Below the pieces are notes generated by a model that saw nothing but the letters and a program-made list of their open reading frames with translations, was not told where the DNA came from and made no database searches. This document shows, piece by piece, positions 1 to 7,116 of a DNA stretch of 14,367 bases (positions within the stretch are counted from its first letter, which is position 1; every line of letters begins with the position of its first letter). A program made the translations under genes and the position numbers. Source of the stretch: CAZGMJ01 sp964649005 (GTDB lineage Bacteria > Planctomycetota > Phycisphaerae > Sedimentisphaerales > Anaerobacaceae); NCBI GenBank assembly GCA_964649005.1, contig CAZYMD010000129.1, forward strand, positions 1 to 14,367, read 5' to 3'.

Positions 1-1
1 T

Positions 2-907
2 TCAGTCAATTCGCCCTTGATCTCGCGGAGCACAGTCTTTCGGTTCGAACCTCTGGGGAAAGAGGATATCCTGATTCTGCTCAAATCGGCGATCAGCGAG
101 GCTGAGCGTGGGCTTGGGAAGCACGATATCGAGGCCGAGCCTGATGCTCTCGATTTTCTTGCCTGTATCTGCGATGGAGACGCTCGCAAAGCCCTTACGG
201 CGCTCGAGGTCGGTGTGCTTTCACAAACGGCTCAAAAGGCCGGTGGAAAGGTAAAATTTAATCTGGAAGTTGCGAAAGAGTCGATACAGCAAAAGGCAAT
301 CTCCTACGATAGTGGGGATACTCACTACGATCTGGCAAGCGCATTGCAGAAGAGCATGCGGGGTTCTGACCCGGATGCAACGGTTTACTGGCTCGCACGG
401 ATGATAGCAGGGGGCGAAGACACACGGTTTATAGCCCGTCGGATTGCGGTTTGTGCGGCTGAGGACGTAGGCAACGCGGATCCGATGGCGACGGTTCTGG
501 CTGCTGCCGCGGTGCAAATCTCGGAATTCGTGGGTTTGCCCGAGGCCCAATTACACCTTGCGCAGGCGGCAATATACATCGCTTGTGCACCTAAGTCGAA
601 TTCGTCGGCTAATGCTATCTGGAAAGCGGTGGCCGATGTCAAACAGGAACCTACGAAACCCGTCCCGAAGCACCTCAAGGACAGTCATTACGCAGCAGCT
701 AAAAAACTCGGCTTCGGAGCGGAATACAAATATCCGCATAATTTTCCAGAAGGATTCTCAGTTCAGGATTACCTTCCGGTCGGAATGGAGAAGCAATATT
801 ACCGGCCGAAGGATGCGGGCTACGAAAAAAACATCGGTCGATATTTACAAAAACTCCAAATCCTGATACAACATAATAAGAAAACAGAATGTAGTACACA
901 TAAATAA
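2..907 (+). CDS. rarA: Replication-associated recombination protein A (RarA/MgsA), C-terminal part, 5' end outside window
   Basis: This is the C-terminal part of RarA, an AAA+ clamp-loader-like ATPase that acts at stalled or damaged replication forks together with single-strand binding protein. The frame is open to the window edge. The first residues read SVNSPLISRSTVFRFEPL, matching the family's sensor-1 / arginine-finger segment (F-x-V-N-x-x-L-x-S-R), so the Walker A and B parts lie upstream and the TTG at 17 is not a true start. The C-terminal tetramerisation region is clear: GDARKALTALE, the GSDPDATVYWLARM segment, EDTRFIARRIAVCAAEDVG, and ALAPKSN-like ACAPKSNSSAN. About 301 residues are visible of a usual length near 430-450. 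The stop overlaps the ribosome-binding site of the next gene, 10 bases away, indicating co-transcription. Family assignment is secure. Confidence 0.95.
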   Translation, partial: SVNSPLISRSTVFRFEPLGKEDILILLKSAISEAERGLGKHDIEAEPDALDFLACICDGDARKALTALEVGVLSQTAQKAGGKVKFNLEVAKESIQQKAISYDSGDTHYDLASALQKSMRGSDPDATVYWLARMIAGGEDTRFIARRIAVCAAEDVGNADPMATVLAAAAVQISEFVGLPEAQLHLAQAAIYIACAPKSNSSANAIWKAVADVKQEPTKPVPKHLKDSHYAAAKKLGFGAEYKYPHNFPEGFSVQDYLPVGMEKQYYRPKDAGYEKNIGRYLQKLQILIQHNKKTECSTHK

Positions 908-917
908 GGACACCTGA

Positions 918-1499
918 ATGGATAAGGGCCGGTTGCGTCGCGAGCTGCTGGAATGTCTTCTCGCTATCACGCCGGAGCAAAGGAGCAGTAGAAGCCGAAA
1001 GGCATGTGAAAATCTCATTTCCACGCCTGAATTCCGGAATGCTTCGGTTGTTATGATGTACTTATCCCTTCCACAGGAGGTTGATACTTCCGAGGCCATA
1101 CTTGCAGCCTGGCAGTTCGGCAAAACCGTTGTGGTGCCGAAGATTTCCTGGCGGCAGCGACATATGATACCTGTTGAGATACATTCTCTCGAAGTCGGTC
1201 TTGATACGGATTCTTCGGGCCTGAGGAGTCCGAGTTCTGGTGTTCCGGCGCCGTTGGAGCAGGTCGACCTGGTGGTAACGCCCGGTCTGGGGTTTGATCG
1301 CGACGGCGGAAGATTAGGCAGGGGCGGAGCGTTTTATGACAGGTTCTTTGCTAATGAACAGTTGAGAGCCTCCAGATGTGGATTTGGATTTACCGAGCAA
1401 GTGGTTGATTCGGTGCCGGTGGCCGAACATGACCAGCCGGTGGATTTCCTGGTTACGGATGAGGGTGTAACCCGTGTAAACAGCCGGAAAGGAGTTTAA
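918..1499 (+). CDS. ygfA: 5-formyltetrahydrofolate cyclo-ligase (MTHFS family)
   Basis: This 193-residue protein has the usual length of 5-formyltetrahydrofolate cyclo-ligase, the cytoplasmic enzyme that uses ATP to convert 5-formyl-THF to 5,10-methenyl-THF. The diagnostic C-terminal block lies at residues 117-142: DLVVTPGLGFDRDGGRLG followed by RGGAFYDRF. It corresponds to the family pattern D-L-V-x-x-P-G-x-x-F-D-x-x-G-x-R-L-G-x-G-G-G-Y-Y-D-R. One loop glycine is alanine here (A138), an acceptable variation. The N-terminal D-K-G-R-L-R-R-E-L resembles the family's K-x-x-L-R start. The ATG at 918 is preceded by AAGGA (906-910) at 7 bases. The gene is 10 bases after rarA and 1 base before the transpeptidase gene. 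No room exists for a 6S RNA between rarA and this gene. Confidence 0.93.
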   Translation: MDKGRLRRELLECLLAITPEQRSSRSRKACENLISTPEFRNASVVMMYLSLPQEVDTSEAILAAWQFGKTVVVPKISWRQRHMIPVEIHSLEVGLDTDSSGLRSPSSGVPAPLEQVDLVVTPGLGFDRDGGRLGRGGAFYDRFFANEQLRASRCGFGFTEQVVDSVPVAEHDQPVDFLVTDEGVTRVNSRKGV

Positions 1500-1500
1500 T

Positions 1501-2532
1501 ATGGCTCGTCGCCGCTCAGGATATCAGGCAGAAAAATCGCGTAATCGTAACATCCTTATTTTCGCCGTACTATTAATCATTGCCGGCGTGATTATCGGTC
1601 TTGTTTTAAGAAACAGGCAGGCCGGAGAGGAAAAAGCTGAACCAAATTCACCGCCGGATGATTCACAGGTCGTCGCGGCGAACGACGTTCAGCCCGCCAA
1701 GCCCGAACCGGTGGCCGACGAAGGACCGTCTCTTCCTCCGACGGAAATCGTTGTTGATGATAACACCCCAGCGAACCCGGCGGCAACTGAGTTGGTGGGT
1801 GAAGCAATAACGCTTATGGCAAGCAATCCTCCGAAGTTTATGGCGGCACGTGATAAGCTCAATGAAGCGTTGAAGTTGCAGATGAACGCTACGCAGAGAG
1901 CGTTCATTAAGGATCAATTATCGCCTATGGCTGAGAAGTGGCTTTTCAGTAGAGACGTATATCCTGACGATGCGCTTTGCAGCACGTACAAAGTCCAATC
2001 GGGTGAAAATCTCAGCACCATTTGCTCCAAATACAAGGTTCCGTACGAGATTATAATGGCGCTGAACAATATGAACCGTGCTCAGGATTTGAAGGCGGAC
2101 CAGACGCTCAAAATGATCCATGGGCCGTTCAACGTCAGAATCAGGCGTTCGACTTTCACGATGGACTTGTATCTGCAGGATACTTTTGTACGTAGTTTTC
2201 GCGTAGGTTTGGGCCGGCAGGGTCGGGAGACTCCGACCGGGCTCTGGTGTGTCAAAGACAGGTTGATCTCGCCGCCCTGGACAGATCCTGATACAGGAAG
2301 ACGTTACGAACCCAATGATGAGGACTATCCGCTCGGTACGCGGTGGATAGGGCTTACGGGCCTTGAAGGCGCCGCCAAGAATCGGACAGGATTTGCCATT
2401 CACGGGACGAAGAAACCGGAAGAAATCGGAACGGCTACGTCAAGGGGGTGTATCCGGATGTACAACGGCGATGTTGTTCTCGTGTATAATTTGCTTGTGC
2501 TGACGGATTCGTTGGTAAGAGTCGAAGACTAA
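1501..2532 (+). CDS. Membrane-anchored LysM and L,D-transpeptidase (YkuD) protein
   Basis: The 343-residue product has a short basic N-terminus, one membrane helix (about residues 18-36), and an acidic, Pro-rich linker (about 40-97). A helical segment follows, then a LysM peptidoglycan-binding domain (about 162-206, containing YKVQSGENLSTICSKYKVP) and a YkuD catalytic domain (about 210-342). The active-site signature is complete: H301-G-T, then S-R-G-C-I-R-M with the nucleophile at C317. Such enzymes form 3->3 cross-links in peptidoglycan or attach proteins to it, working outside the cytoplasmic membrane. The start at 1501 follows the previous stop by one base and has AAAGGAG at 1488-1494, so the two genes are translationally close. 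The LysM plus YkuD order is frequent in planctomycetes. The substrate cannot be read from sequence. Confidence 0.93.
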   Translation: MARRRSGYQAEKSRNRNILIFAVLLIIAGVIIGLVLRNRQAGEEKAEPNSPPDDSQVVAANDVQPAKPEPVADEGPSLPPTEIVVDDNTPANPAATELVGEAITLMASNPPKFMAARDKLNEALKLQMNATQRAFIKDQLSPMAEKWLFSRDVYPDDALCSTYKVQSGENLSTICSKYKVPYEIIMALNNMNRAQDLKADQTLKMIHGPFNVRIRRSTFTMDLYLQDTFVRSFRVGLGRQGRETPTGLWCVKDRLISPPWTDPDTGRRYEPNDEDYPLGTRWIGLTGLEGAAKNRTGFAIHGTKKPEEIGTATSRGCIRMYNGDVVLVYNLLVLTDSLVRVED

Positions 2533-2558
2533 GACTACGGAGGATAAGGGATTTGGGA

Positions 2559-3539
2559 ATGGGCCAGCGGATGGCATCTCAGATTGCCGGCGTCAATTTG
2601 CCTGGGTCTGGCATTGTACGCAGGCCGAGACTCTGTGCCTGGAGCACTTCGGTTGTTGTGCATGCGCTGATTTTCTCGTCACTTTGGTTGGCGCGTTTCC
2701 CCTATGGCAGGACAGAGGCTGAGCAGCACGTTGCGCCTTCGGCTACGGTGAGCAAGGTCCATAAGGTGGTGCACGCTGCGGCGACGATTCCCAAGCCCAA
2801 GATCAAGGCTCCTTCCGCTTATGCAAAACCACGTGCAAGTATCGTTCGCTCGCGAGCGGATCTTGCGGGAAGCGGTGAAGCGGCTTCAGTCGTCTCGCCG
2901 GATTCGCTGGAAGACATTGGTACACGTGCGTTCGAACTGATCGCGCCGGTCGATGAATACGATCTGACAGCGCGCGTCGAGTTTTTCGGCAGCTCTTCGA
3001 ATAAACGCAAAGTCTGTTACGTTGTCGATTGTTCGGGGAGCATGAAGGGGCTGTTCGAAAGAGTGCAGAGGCGATTGAAGAAATCCATCCTCACGTTGCA
3101 GCCCGATCAGTACTTCCATATCATTTTCTTCGGCGGCGACGCTCTATTTGAGTTAGAGGACGGGCGTTTGCAGAGGGCCAGTGAAAAGGCGAGGTTTGCT
3201 GCGTGCAAGTTCGTCGATTCGATGAAGCCGGCCGGGAAGACAAACGCGTTGTCGGCTTTGGAGCGAGCTGTGAGGGTTCGTGACACTGACGGCAATGCAG
3301 CATCCGTCATATACTTTCTGACGGACGGGTTCGATCTGGGCGGCGACTCGGAGTCTTTCAGAGGGAAGGTTTCGAGCCTGTTGGGACGTTTTGCACCGCA
3401 GACACAGATAAATACTATAGGATTCTGGCCGCAGGACGAGGACCGTGAGATGCTCGGGGCGATAGCCCGCCAGAGCGGTGGCGCCTGTTTGTTAGTAACC
3501 AGTGATGACGACCTGAATGAGATAGACGCAAGACCTTAG
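2559..3539 (+). CDS. TonB-like membrane-anchored von Willebrand factor A (VWA) protein
   Basis: The protein is 326 residues from the ATG at 2559. A TTG at 2553, two codons earlier, is an alternative served by GGAGG at 2539-2543. I prefer ATG because TAAGG (2545-2549) sits 9 bases before it. Residues about 28-46 form one membrane helix preceded by arginines and containing S31-V-V-V-H35, the S-x3-H spacing of the TonB transmembrane segment. A Lys/Pro/Ala-rich stretch (about 68-104, with IPKPKIKAPSAYAKPRAS) follows, as in TonB. The C-terminal part (about 148-320) is a VWA domain with an intact MIDAS: D157-C-S-G-S161, T228 in GKTNA, and D256 in LTDG. The topology predicts an extracytoplasmic metal-dependent adhesion domain. 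The gene lies directly before ExbB- and ExbD-type genes. The VWA call is firm; the TonB comparison is inference. Confidence 0.88.
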   Translation: MGQRMASQIAGVNLPGSGIVRRPRLCAWSTSVVVHALIFSSLWLARFPYGRTEAEQHVAPSATVSKVHKVVHAAATIPKPKIKAPSAYAKPRASIVRSRADLAGSGEAASVVSPDSLEDIGTRAFELIAPVDEYDLTARVEFFGSSSNKRKVCYVVDCSGSMKGLFERVQRRLKKSILTLQPDQYFHIIFFGGDALFELEDGRLQRASEKARFAACKFVDSMKPAGKTNALSALERAVRVRDTDGNAASVIYFLTDGFDLGGDSESFRGKVSSLLGRFAPQTQINTIGFWPQDEDREMLGAIARQSGGACLLVTSDDDLNEIDARP

Positions 3540-3555
3540 ACGACCGGGATACCGA

Positions 3556-4416
3556 ATGCAAAGAACGATGAGACAGAAAGGCTTTCTGCTGAGAATAGTG
3601 CTGCTGATTGTGGCGTTGGCTTCCGTCGCGGCTGTAATGCTCGTGACAGTGCAGGGCGGATTCGGCTCGGCATCCGTCGAGGGCCAAGGCAATCAGAGAT
3701 TCTTTCGCCAGTTCATCGTCGCCGGCGGGCCTATCGTGTGGTTCGTGCTGCTGCCGATGTCACTCGTGACAGTATACCTTGCCACAGACTATTTTCTTAC
3801 GATCCGCCGGCGCACACTTGTGCCGGACGGTGCGAGCCAGTCGTGCCTTACAATGCTGCGTCAATTCGGGCTGGATTCGTTCGAGCAGAAGGCAGCGGGG
3901 AGGAAAGATCTCGTCAGTATAGCTATGGCCAAGGCCTCGGCGGATGTTCGCGGTAACTGGGAGCACAAGAGGGAAATTTTAGCAGAATCGCTTCAGGAGC
4001 AGGCATCGAGGCTGCTTCGGAGAATCGAGTGGCTTAACCTTATGGGGAATGTATCGCCAATGGTGGGATTGTTCGGGACGGTGTTCGCGATGATCAAATT
4101 GTTTAACGCCATCGTCGCGGCTGGGGGACAACCGCAGCTTGTGAGATTGGCCGACGGCATTTCAATCGCGCTGGTCACCACGTTCTGGGGATTGTTCATA
4201 GCGATACCGTCTTTGGCGATCCACGGAATATTCCGCAATCGTATCGAGGCATTGTTGAGCGATGCTGTGACACAGGTCGAATCGCTTATGCCCGAGATGA
4301 GGCGCCTTGTGGAAGGTCGCCCGATTCGGCTCAGCACAGAAACAAAACAACAAGGTATCAGAGAGCTGATGCACAAGCCTTCAAGGGTGACTGACGAGAC
4401 GCTGCCTTTGAGATAG
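3556..4416 (+). CDS. MotA/TolQ/ExbB proton channel family protein
   Basis: This 286-residue inner-membrane protein has four hydrophobic segments: about 9-31 (possibly a signal-like helix additional to the usual three), 52-78, 164-184 and 201-224. The family core is the last two helices. SPMVGLFGTVFAMIKLF (167-183) is followed by LADGISIALVTTFWGLFIAIP (198-218), matching the TolQ/ExbB pattern P-x-x-G-L-x-G-T-V ... L-A-x-G-I-x-x-A-L-x-x-T-x-x-G-L-x-x-A-I-P. The long cytoplasmic part between helices 2 and 3 is also typical. ExbB-type proteins form a pentamer around two ExbD helices and use proton flow to drive a partner. The gene begins 16 bases after the VWA gene and ends 19 bases before the ExbD-type gene. 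No strong ribosome-binding site is visible before 3556; an in-frame ATG at 3568 is an alternative start. Confidence 0.92.
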   Translation: MQRTMRQKGFLLRIVLLIVALASVAAVMLVTVQGGFGSASVEGQGNQRFFRQFIVAGGPIVWFVLLPMSLVTVYLATDYFLTIRRRTLVPDGASQSCLTMLRQFGLDSFEQKAAGRKDLVSIAMAKASADVRGNWEHKREILAESLQEQASRLLRRIEWLNLMGNVSPMVGLFGTVFAMIKLFNAIVAAGGQPQLVRLADGISIALVTTFWGLFIAIPSLAIHGIFRNRIEALLSDAVTQVESLMPEMRRLVEGRPIRLSTETKQQGIRELMHKPSRVTDETLPLR

Positions 4417-4435
4417 TGACGCAATTTAATTCGCT

Positions 4436-4942
4436 ATGTCTTTGCCAAGAATAAATTTGTTTGATCGCAGGGGCGATTCGGGATCGTTCAATATGACCCC
4501 GGTGATAGATATCGTCTTTCTGCTGATTATATTCTTTTTAGTGGTGTGCCAGTTTGTCGAGGCGGAGAATTTCCCGGTGGCGGTTCCCGATAAATGCGAT
4601 GCGGCACAGACTACGGTTGAGCCCGGCTTGCAGTTGACAACAGTAACTGTAATGAAAACGCGAGATGGCCAAATCGTCTTTGCGGTTGGTTCGCAAACTC
4701 TGGCCTGCTCGAATGACAACCGGCCCGCAGAGATGGTGGACAGGCTCGCGAAGCTAATCGACGAGCACATCAAGGATCTGCCCACCGAACAAAAAGTCGT
4801 CACGCTTCGTGTCGACAAGGGTATCCAATACGGCGACGCCCAATACGCCCTGGCCGCCATTGCCAAAAGTTCAGCCACTGACGTGCAACTGGCTGTAGTA
4901 AAAGGCGAATTCCAGGTGAATCAGGGCTTGCAGCAGCCCTAA
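4436..4942 (+). CDS. Biopolymer transport protein ExbD/TolR family
   Basis: The 168-residue protein has a short cytoplasmic N-terminus and one membrane helix (about 22-42) containing MTPVIDIVFLLIIFFLV, the hallmark of ExbD/TolR. D25 occupies the position of the essential proton-carrying aspartate. A periplasmic domain follows (about 45-160), ending in the typical ExbD strand-helix pattern VVTLRVDKGIQYGDAQYAL. It should form the rotor or plug inside the ExbB-type pentamer encoded just upstream, 19 bases away. No good Shine-Dalgarno sequence precedes ATG 4436, so translation may depend on coupling from upstream. The TAA stop overlaps the clpX TAG stop on the other strand by four bases. ExbD and TolR cannot be distinguished from this sequence alone; no tolA, tolB or pal gene is in the window. 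Confidence 0.92.
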   Translation: MSLPRINLFDRRGDSGSFNMTPVIDIVFLLIIFFLVVCQFVEAENFPVAVPDKCDAAQTTVEPGLQLTTVTVMKTRDGQIVFAVGSQTLACSNDNRPAEMVDRLAKLIDEHIKDLPTEQKVVTLRVDKGIQYGDAQYALAAIAKSSATDVQLAVVKGEFQVNQGLQQP

Positions 4943-6210
4943 GCCGATTCTTTTTTGGGCTTTTCTTTGGGCTTGAACAGGCTGGCCTTGCCTTCGACTA
5001 TATCGCGCGTGATGATATACTTTGAGGGTTTCGGCTCTTCCGGAAGCTGATACATCAGATCAATCATCAGCTCCTCGGTAATCGACCGCAGGGCTCGCGC
5101 GCCCGTGTCGCGTTGCAACGCTTTTTTGGCAAGGGCATGAAGAGCACCCTCTGTGAACTCCAGTTTGGCGTCTTCCATTTCGAAGAACCTCTGGTACTGC
5201 TTGACAAGGGCGTTCTTCGGCTCTGTGAGTATGTCGATAAGCGCCGCTTCGTCCAGCGCCGTGAGCGTCGTGATCACGGGCAGCCTTCCCACCATTTCGG
5301 GGATCATGCCGTACTCGATGACGTCCTCCGGTATGACCTGCTGTAGAATATTGGTGTACTCGCTTTTCTTACCGGCCCCGCCTGATAGTTCCGAATCGAA
5401 GCCGATCATCTTTTGGCCGAGGCGCTTCTTGATGATGTTGTCCAAACCAACGAACGTGCCGCCGCAGATGAAGAGTATGTGCGTGGTGTCGATTTGTATG
5501 TACTGCTGCTCGGGGTGTTTCCTGCCGCCTTGAGGCGGGATATTCGCCATTGTTCCTTCGAGCATTTTGAGCAGAGCCTGTTGGACTCCCTCGCCCGAAA
5601 CATCTCGTGTGATCGAAACGTTCTGGGATGTTTTGCCGACTTTATCGATTTCGTCGACGTAGACGATTCCTCGCTGGGCAGCTTCGATATCGAAATCCGC
5701 CGCCTGGAGCAATCTCAGTAGAAAGTTCTCCACGTCCTCGCCGACGTATCCTGCTTCGGTCACAGTTGTCGCATCGCAGATGGCGAAAGGTACGTTAAGC
5801 GTTTGGGCCAGCGTTCGAGCCAGCAGGGTCTTGCCCGATCCGGTCGGGCCGAGGAGCAGAACGTTCGACTTGTCGATCTCGACGTCGGTGTCTTCGCTAT
5901 CGGTGTGCAGGAGCCTCTTGTAATGGTTGTGCACAGCGACGGACAGATACTTCTTGGCGTGCTCCTGGCCGATTACGTACTGGTCCAGGTACTCCTTGAT
6001 CTCTCTCGGCTTGGGCATGTCGCTCATGCTCGTGCCTATCGATGTGCTTCGCCTGCGGTTCTGCTTTATGATGTTGTGGCACAGCTCGACACACTCAGGG
6101 CAAATATACACATCGCTTGGCCCCTCTATCAGGGTGTCTTCCTGGCTGCCTATTCGGCCGCAGAAACTGCAGATTGCCTTGCTTCTTCTGCCGCTTGTTC
6201 GTTTGGTCAT
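4939..6210 (-). CDS. clpX: ATP-dependent Clp protease ATP-binding subunit ClpX
   Basis: The protein has 423 residues, the normal length for ClpX, the AAA+ unfoldase that feeds substrates to ClpP in the cytoplasm. All key elements are present. The N-terminal C4 zinc finger is C14-x2-C17 / C37-x2-C40. Walker A is GPTGSGKT (121-128), the GYVG pore loop is 154-157, and Walker B is VYVDEIDK with D186-E187. The RKH pore-2 loop is 230-232, and a sensor-2 GARALR lies near the C-terminus. The IGF loop that docks ClpP is present in the MIGFDSE segment, so this copy should work with a ClpP, although neither clpP nor tig is in the window. The 3' end overlaps the ExbD-type gene tail to tail. The start at 6210 has a modest GGAAAG ribosome-binding site. 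Confidence 0.98.
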   Translation of the reverse strand: MTKRTSGRRSKAICSFCGRIGSQEDTLIEGPSDVYICPECVELCHNIIKQNRRRSTSIGTSMSDMPKPREIKEYLDQYVIGQEHAKKYLSVAVHNHYKRLLHTDSEDTDVEIDKSNVLLLGPTGSGKTLLARTLAQTLNVPFAICDATTVTEAGYVGEDVENFLLRLLQAADFDIEAAQRGIVYVDEIDKVGKTSQNVSITRDVSGEGVQQALLKMLEGTMANIPPQGGRKHPEQQYIQIDTTHILFICGGTFVGLDNIIKKRLGQKMIGFDSELSGGAGKKSEYTNILQQVIPEDVIEYGMIPEMVGRLPVITTLTALDEAALIDILTEPKNALVKQYQRFFEMEDAKLEFTEGALHALAKKALQRDTGARALRSITEELMIDLMYQLPEEPKPSKYIITRDIVEGKASLFKPKEKPKKESA

Positions 6211-6261
6211 GTCTGTCTTTCCAATCTTGAATCGAACTGACTTCGCCCATCTTTACTATTT

Positions 6262-6267
6262 ATTATA
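6262..6267 (-). promoter_or_regulatory. Candidate -10 element for clpX
   Basis: On the minus strand this reads TATAAT, a perfect -10 hexamer, about 52 bases before the clpX start. No matching -35 hexamer lies 16-18 bases upstream, where the sequence is G-rich, so the call is weak. A second possible -10 (GATAAT in TATGATAAT) is at 6298-6306. Confidence 0.3.
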
Positions 6268-6316
6268 AAACTACTACCCCCCTGCTCCATAGTCCAGATT
6301 ATCATAAAAGTTCCAT

Positions 6317-6338
6317 AATTGAAACCGTTTTTTCAATT
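6317..6338. repeat. 8-bp perfect inverted repeat, possible operator upstream of clpX
   Basis: AATTGAAA (6317-6324) and TTTCAATT (6331-6338) are exact inverted copies separated by 6 bases. The repeat lies upstream of both candidate clpX -10 elements, where a regulator could bind. It does not match the CIRCE/HrcA repeat. It may be chance in AT-rich DNA. Confidence 0.35.
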
Positions 6339-6420
6339 CTATCCTTCTACATTCTACTGTTGCGTAAACACATACCTACGCAGGCTGTATCCATCAGGGC
6401 CGATAGGCCGAAGAAAGACT

Positions 6421-6450
6421 TTGACACACCGGGGGCGTATAGGCCATAAT
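6421..6450 (+). promoter_or_regulatory. Sigma-70-type promoter for the lemA operon
   Basis: A perfect -35 TTGACA (6421-6426) and a -10 CATAAT (6445-6450, five of six bases) are separated by 18 bases. Transcription would begin near 6457 and leave a leader of about 55 bases before lemA at 6511. The same -35 and -10 hexamers recur before the ferritin-like gene at 8094-8121. Confidence 0.65.
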
Positions 6451-6510
6451 TCCGACAGCCTTTCTGGGCTTTTATACGTGCTGTAGCTCTGGAACAAGGG
6501 GAAATGATCG

Positions 6511-7068
6511 ATGTGGATAGTTTTGATAGTCCTGGCGGTTCTTGTTGTTATAGTCTTCATTATCTACAACAGTCTGATTGGCAAGAAGAATCAGGTGAAG
6601 AATGTATTCTCCACGACCGATGTGCTGCTCAGAAAGCGATACGATCTGATCCCGCAGCTCGTTGAGACGGTCAAAGGGTACATGCAGCATGAACGGACCC
6701 TGCTCGAACAAATCACCAAGCTGCGTGCGGACGCGACTTCCGGGCAGTATTCGGATGACGAGCTTGTTGCTATCGATAGTAAGCTGAATAAGGCGCTGGG
6801 AAGCATCATGCTGGCGGTTGAAAACTACCCAGATCTGAAGGCGGGCGAGAACTTCATGCAGTTGCAGCGTACGATGACCGAGCTTGAGGAGCAAATATCC
6901 GCGGTCAGGAGGGCGTATAACGCTGCTGTGACCGACTATAACAATGCTGTCGAGATGTTCCCGACGAGCATCGTAGCGCGGGCGATGGGCTATAAGAGCA
7001 GAAGCTGGTTCGAGATCAGCGGCGAGCAGCGGGAAAATCCGGATGCAGGTGGGATGCTAAATAATTAG
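6511..7068 (+). CDS. lemA: LemA family membrane protein
   Basis: This 185-residue protein has the normal LemA size. One N-terminal membrane helix (about 2-19) is followed by a long helical domain with the family's conserved blocks: KRYDLIPQLVETVKGYMQHE (about 42-61), YPDLKAGENFMQLQ (about 109-122), and a final segment with RRAYNAAVTDYNNAVEMFP. LemA proteins are widespread membrane proteins with a helical-bundle domain and no settled biochemical function. ATG 6511 has AAGGGG at 6496-6501. The partner downstream, 48 bases away, is a DUF3137 membrane protein, a neighbour often seen with LemA in bacteria, so the two probably act together. The family call is very secure. Confidence 0.96.
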   Translation: MWIVLIVLAVLVVIVFIIYNSLIGKKNQVKNVFSTTDVLLRKRYDLIPQLVETVKGYMQHERTLLEQITKLRADATSGQYSDDELVAIDSKLNKALGSIMLAVENYPDLKAGENFMQLQRTMTELEEQISAVRRAYNAAVTDYNNAVEMFPTSIVARAMGYKSRSWFEISGEQRENPDAGGMLNN

Positions 7069-7116
7069 TCCGGCACGACGCCGATTTAAGAAAGATTGGG
7101 AGTGTAGAGAGCGGAT

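Larger units (their letters stand above)
6211..6510. other. Divergent intergenic region between clpX and lemA
   Basis: This 300-base region contains no convincing gene. It must hold the control signals for clpX (leftward) and lemA (rightward). Visible elements are a strong rightward promoter at 6421-6450, a leftward TATAAT at 6262-6267, an 8-bp perfect inverted repeat at 6317-6338, and a small hairpin, TGCGTA with TACGCA, at 6361-6382 with a 10-base loop. A further short GGCC-GATA-GGCC repeat lies near 6400. The sequence is AT-rich towards clpX. Confidence 0.6.

Noticed and set aside
908..917. 6S RNA gene next to the folate cyclo-ligase gene, as in many proteobacteria
   Set aside because: The gap between rarA and the cyclo-ligase gene is 10 bases and the gene on the other side starts after one base, so there is no room.
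1918..2403. 161-residue minus-strand frame opposite the L,D-transpeptidase gene
   Set aside because: It lies fully inside a clear plus-strand gene and has the composition expected of a shadow frame; no ribosome-binding site or family match.
6361..6420. Hairpin and G-rich segment upstream of lemA as a c-di-GMP riboswitch
   Set aside because: It lies upstream of the predicted transcription start and lacks the conserved core sequences of that class.
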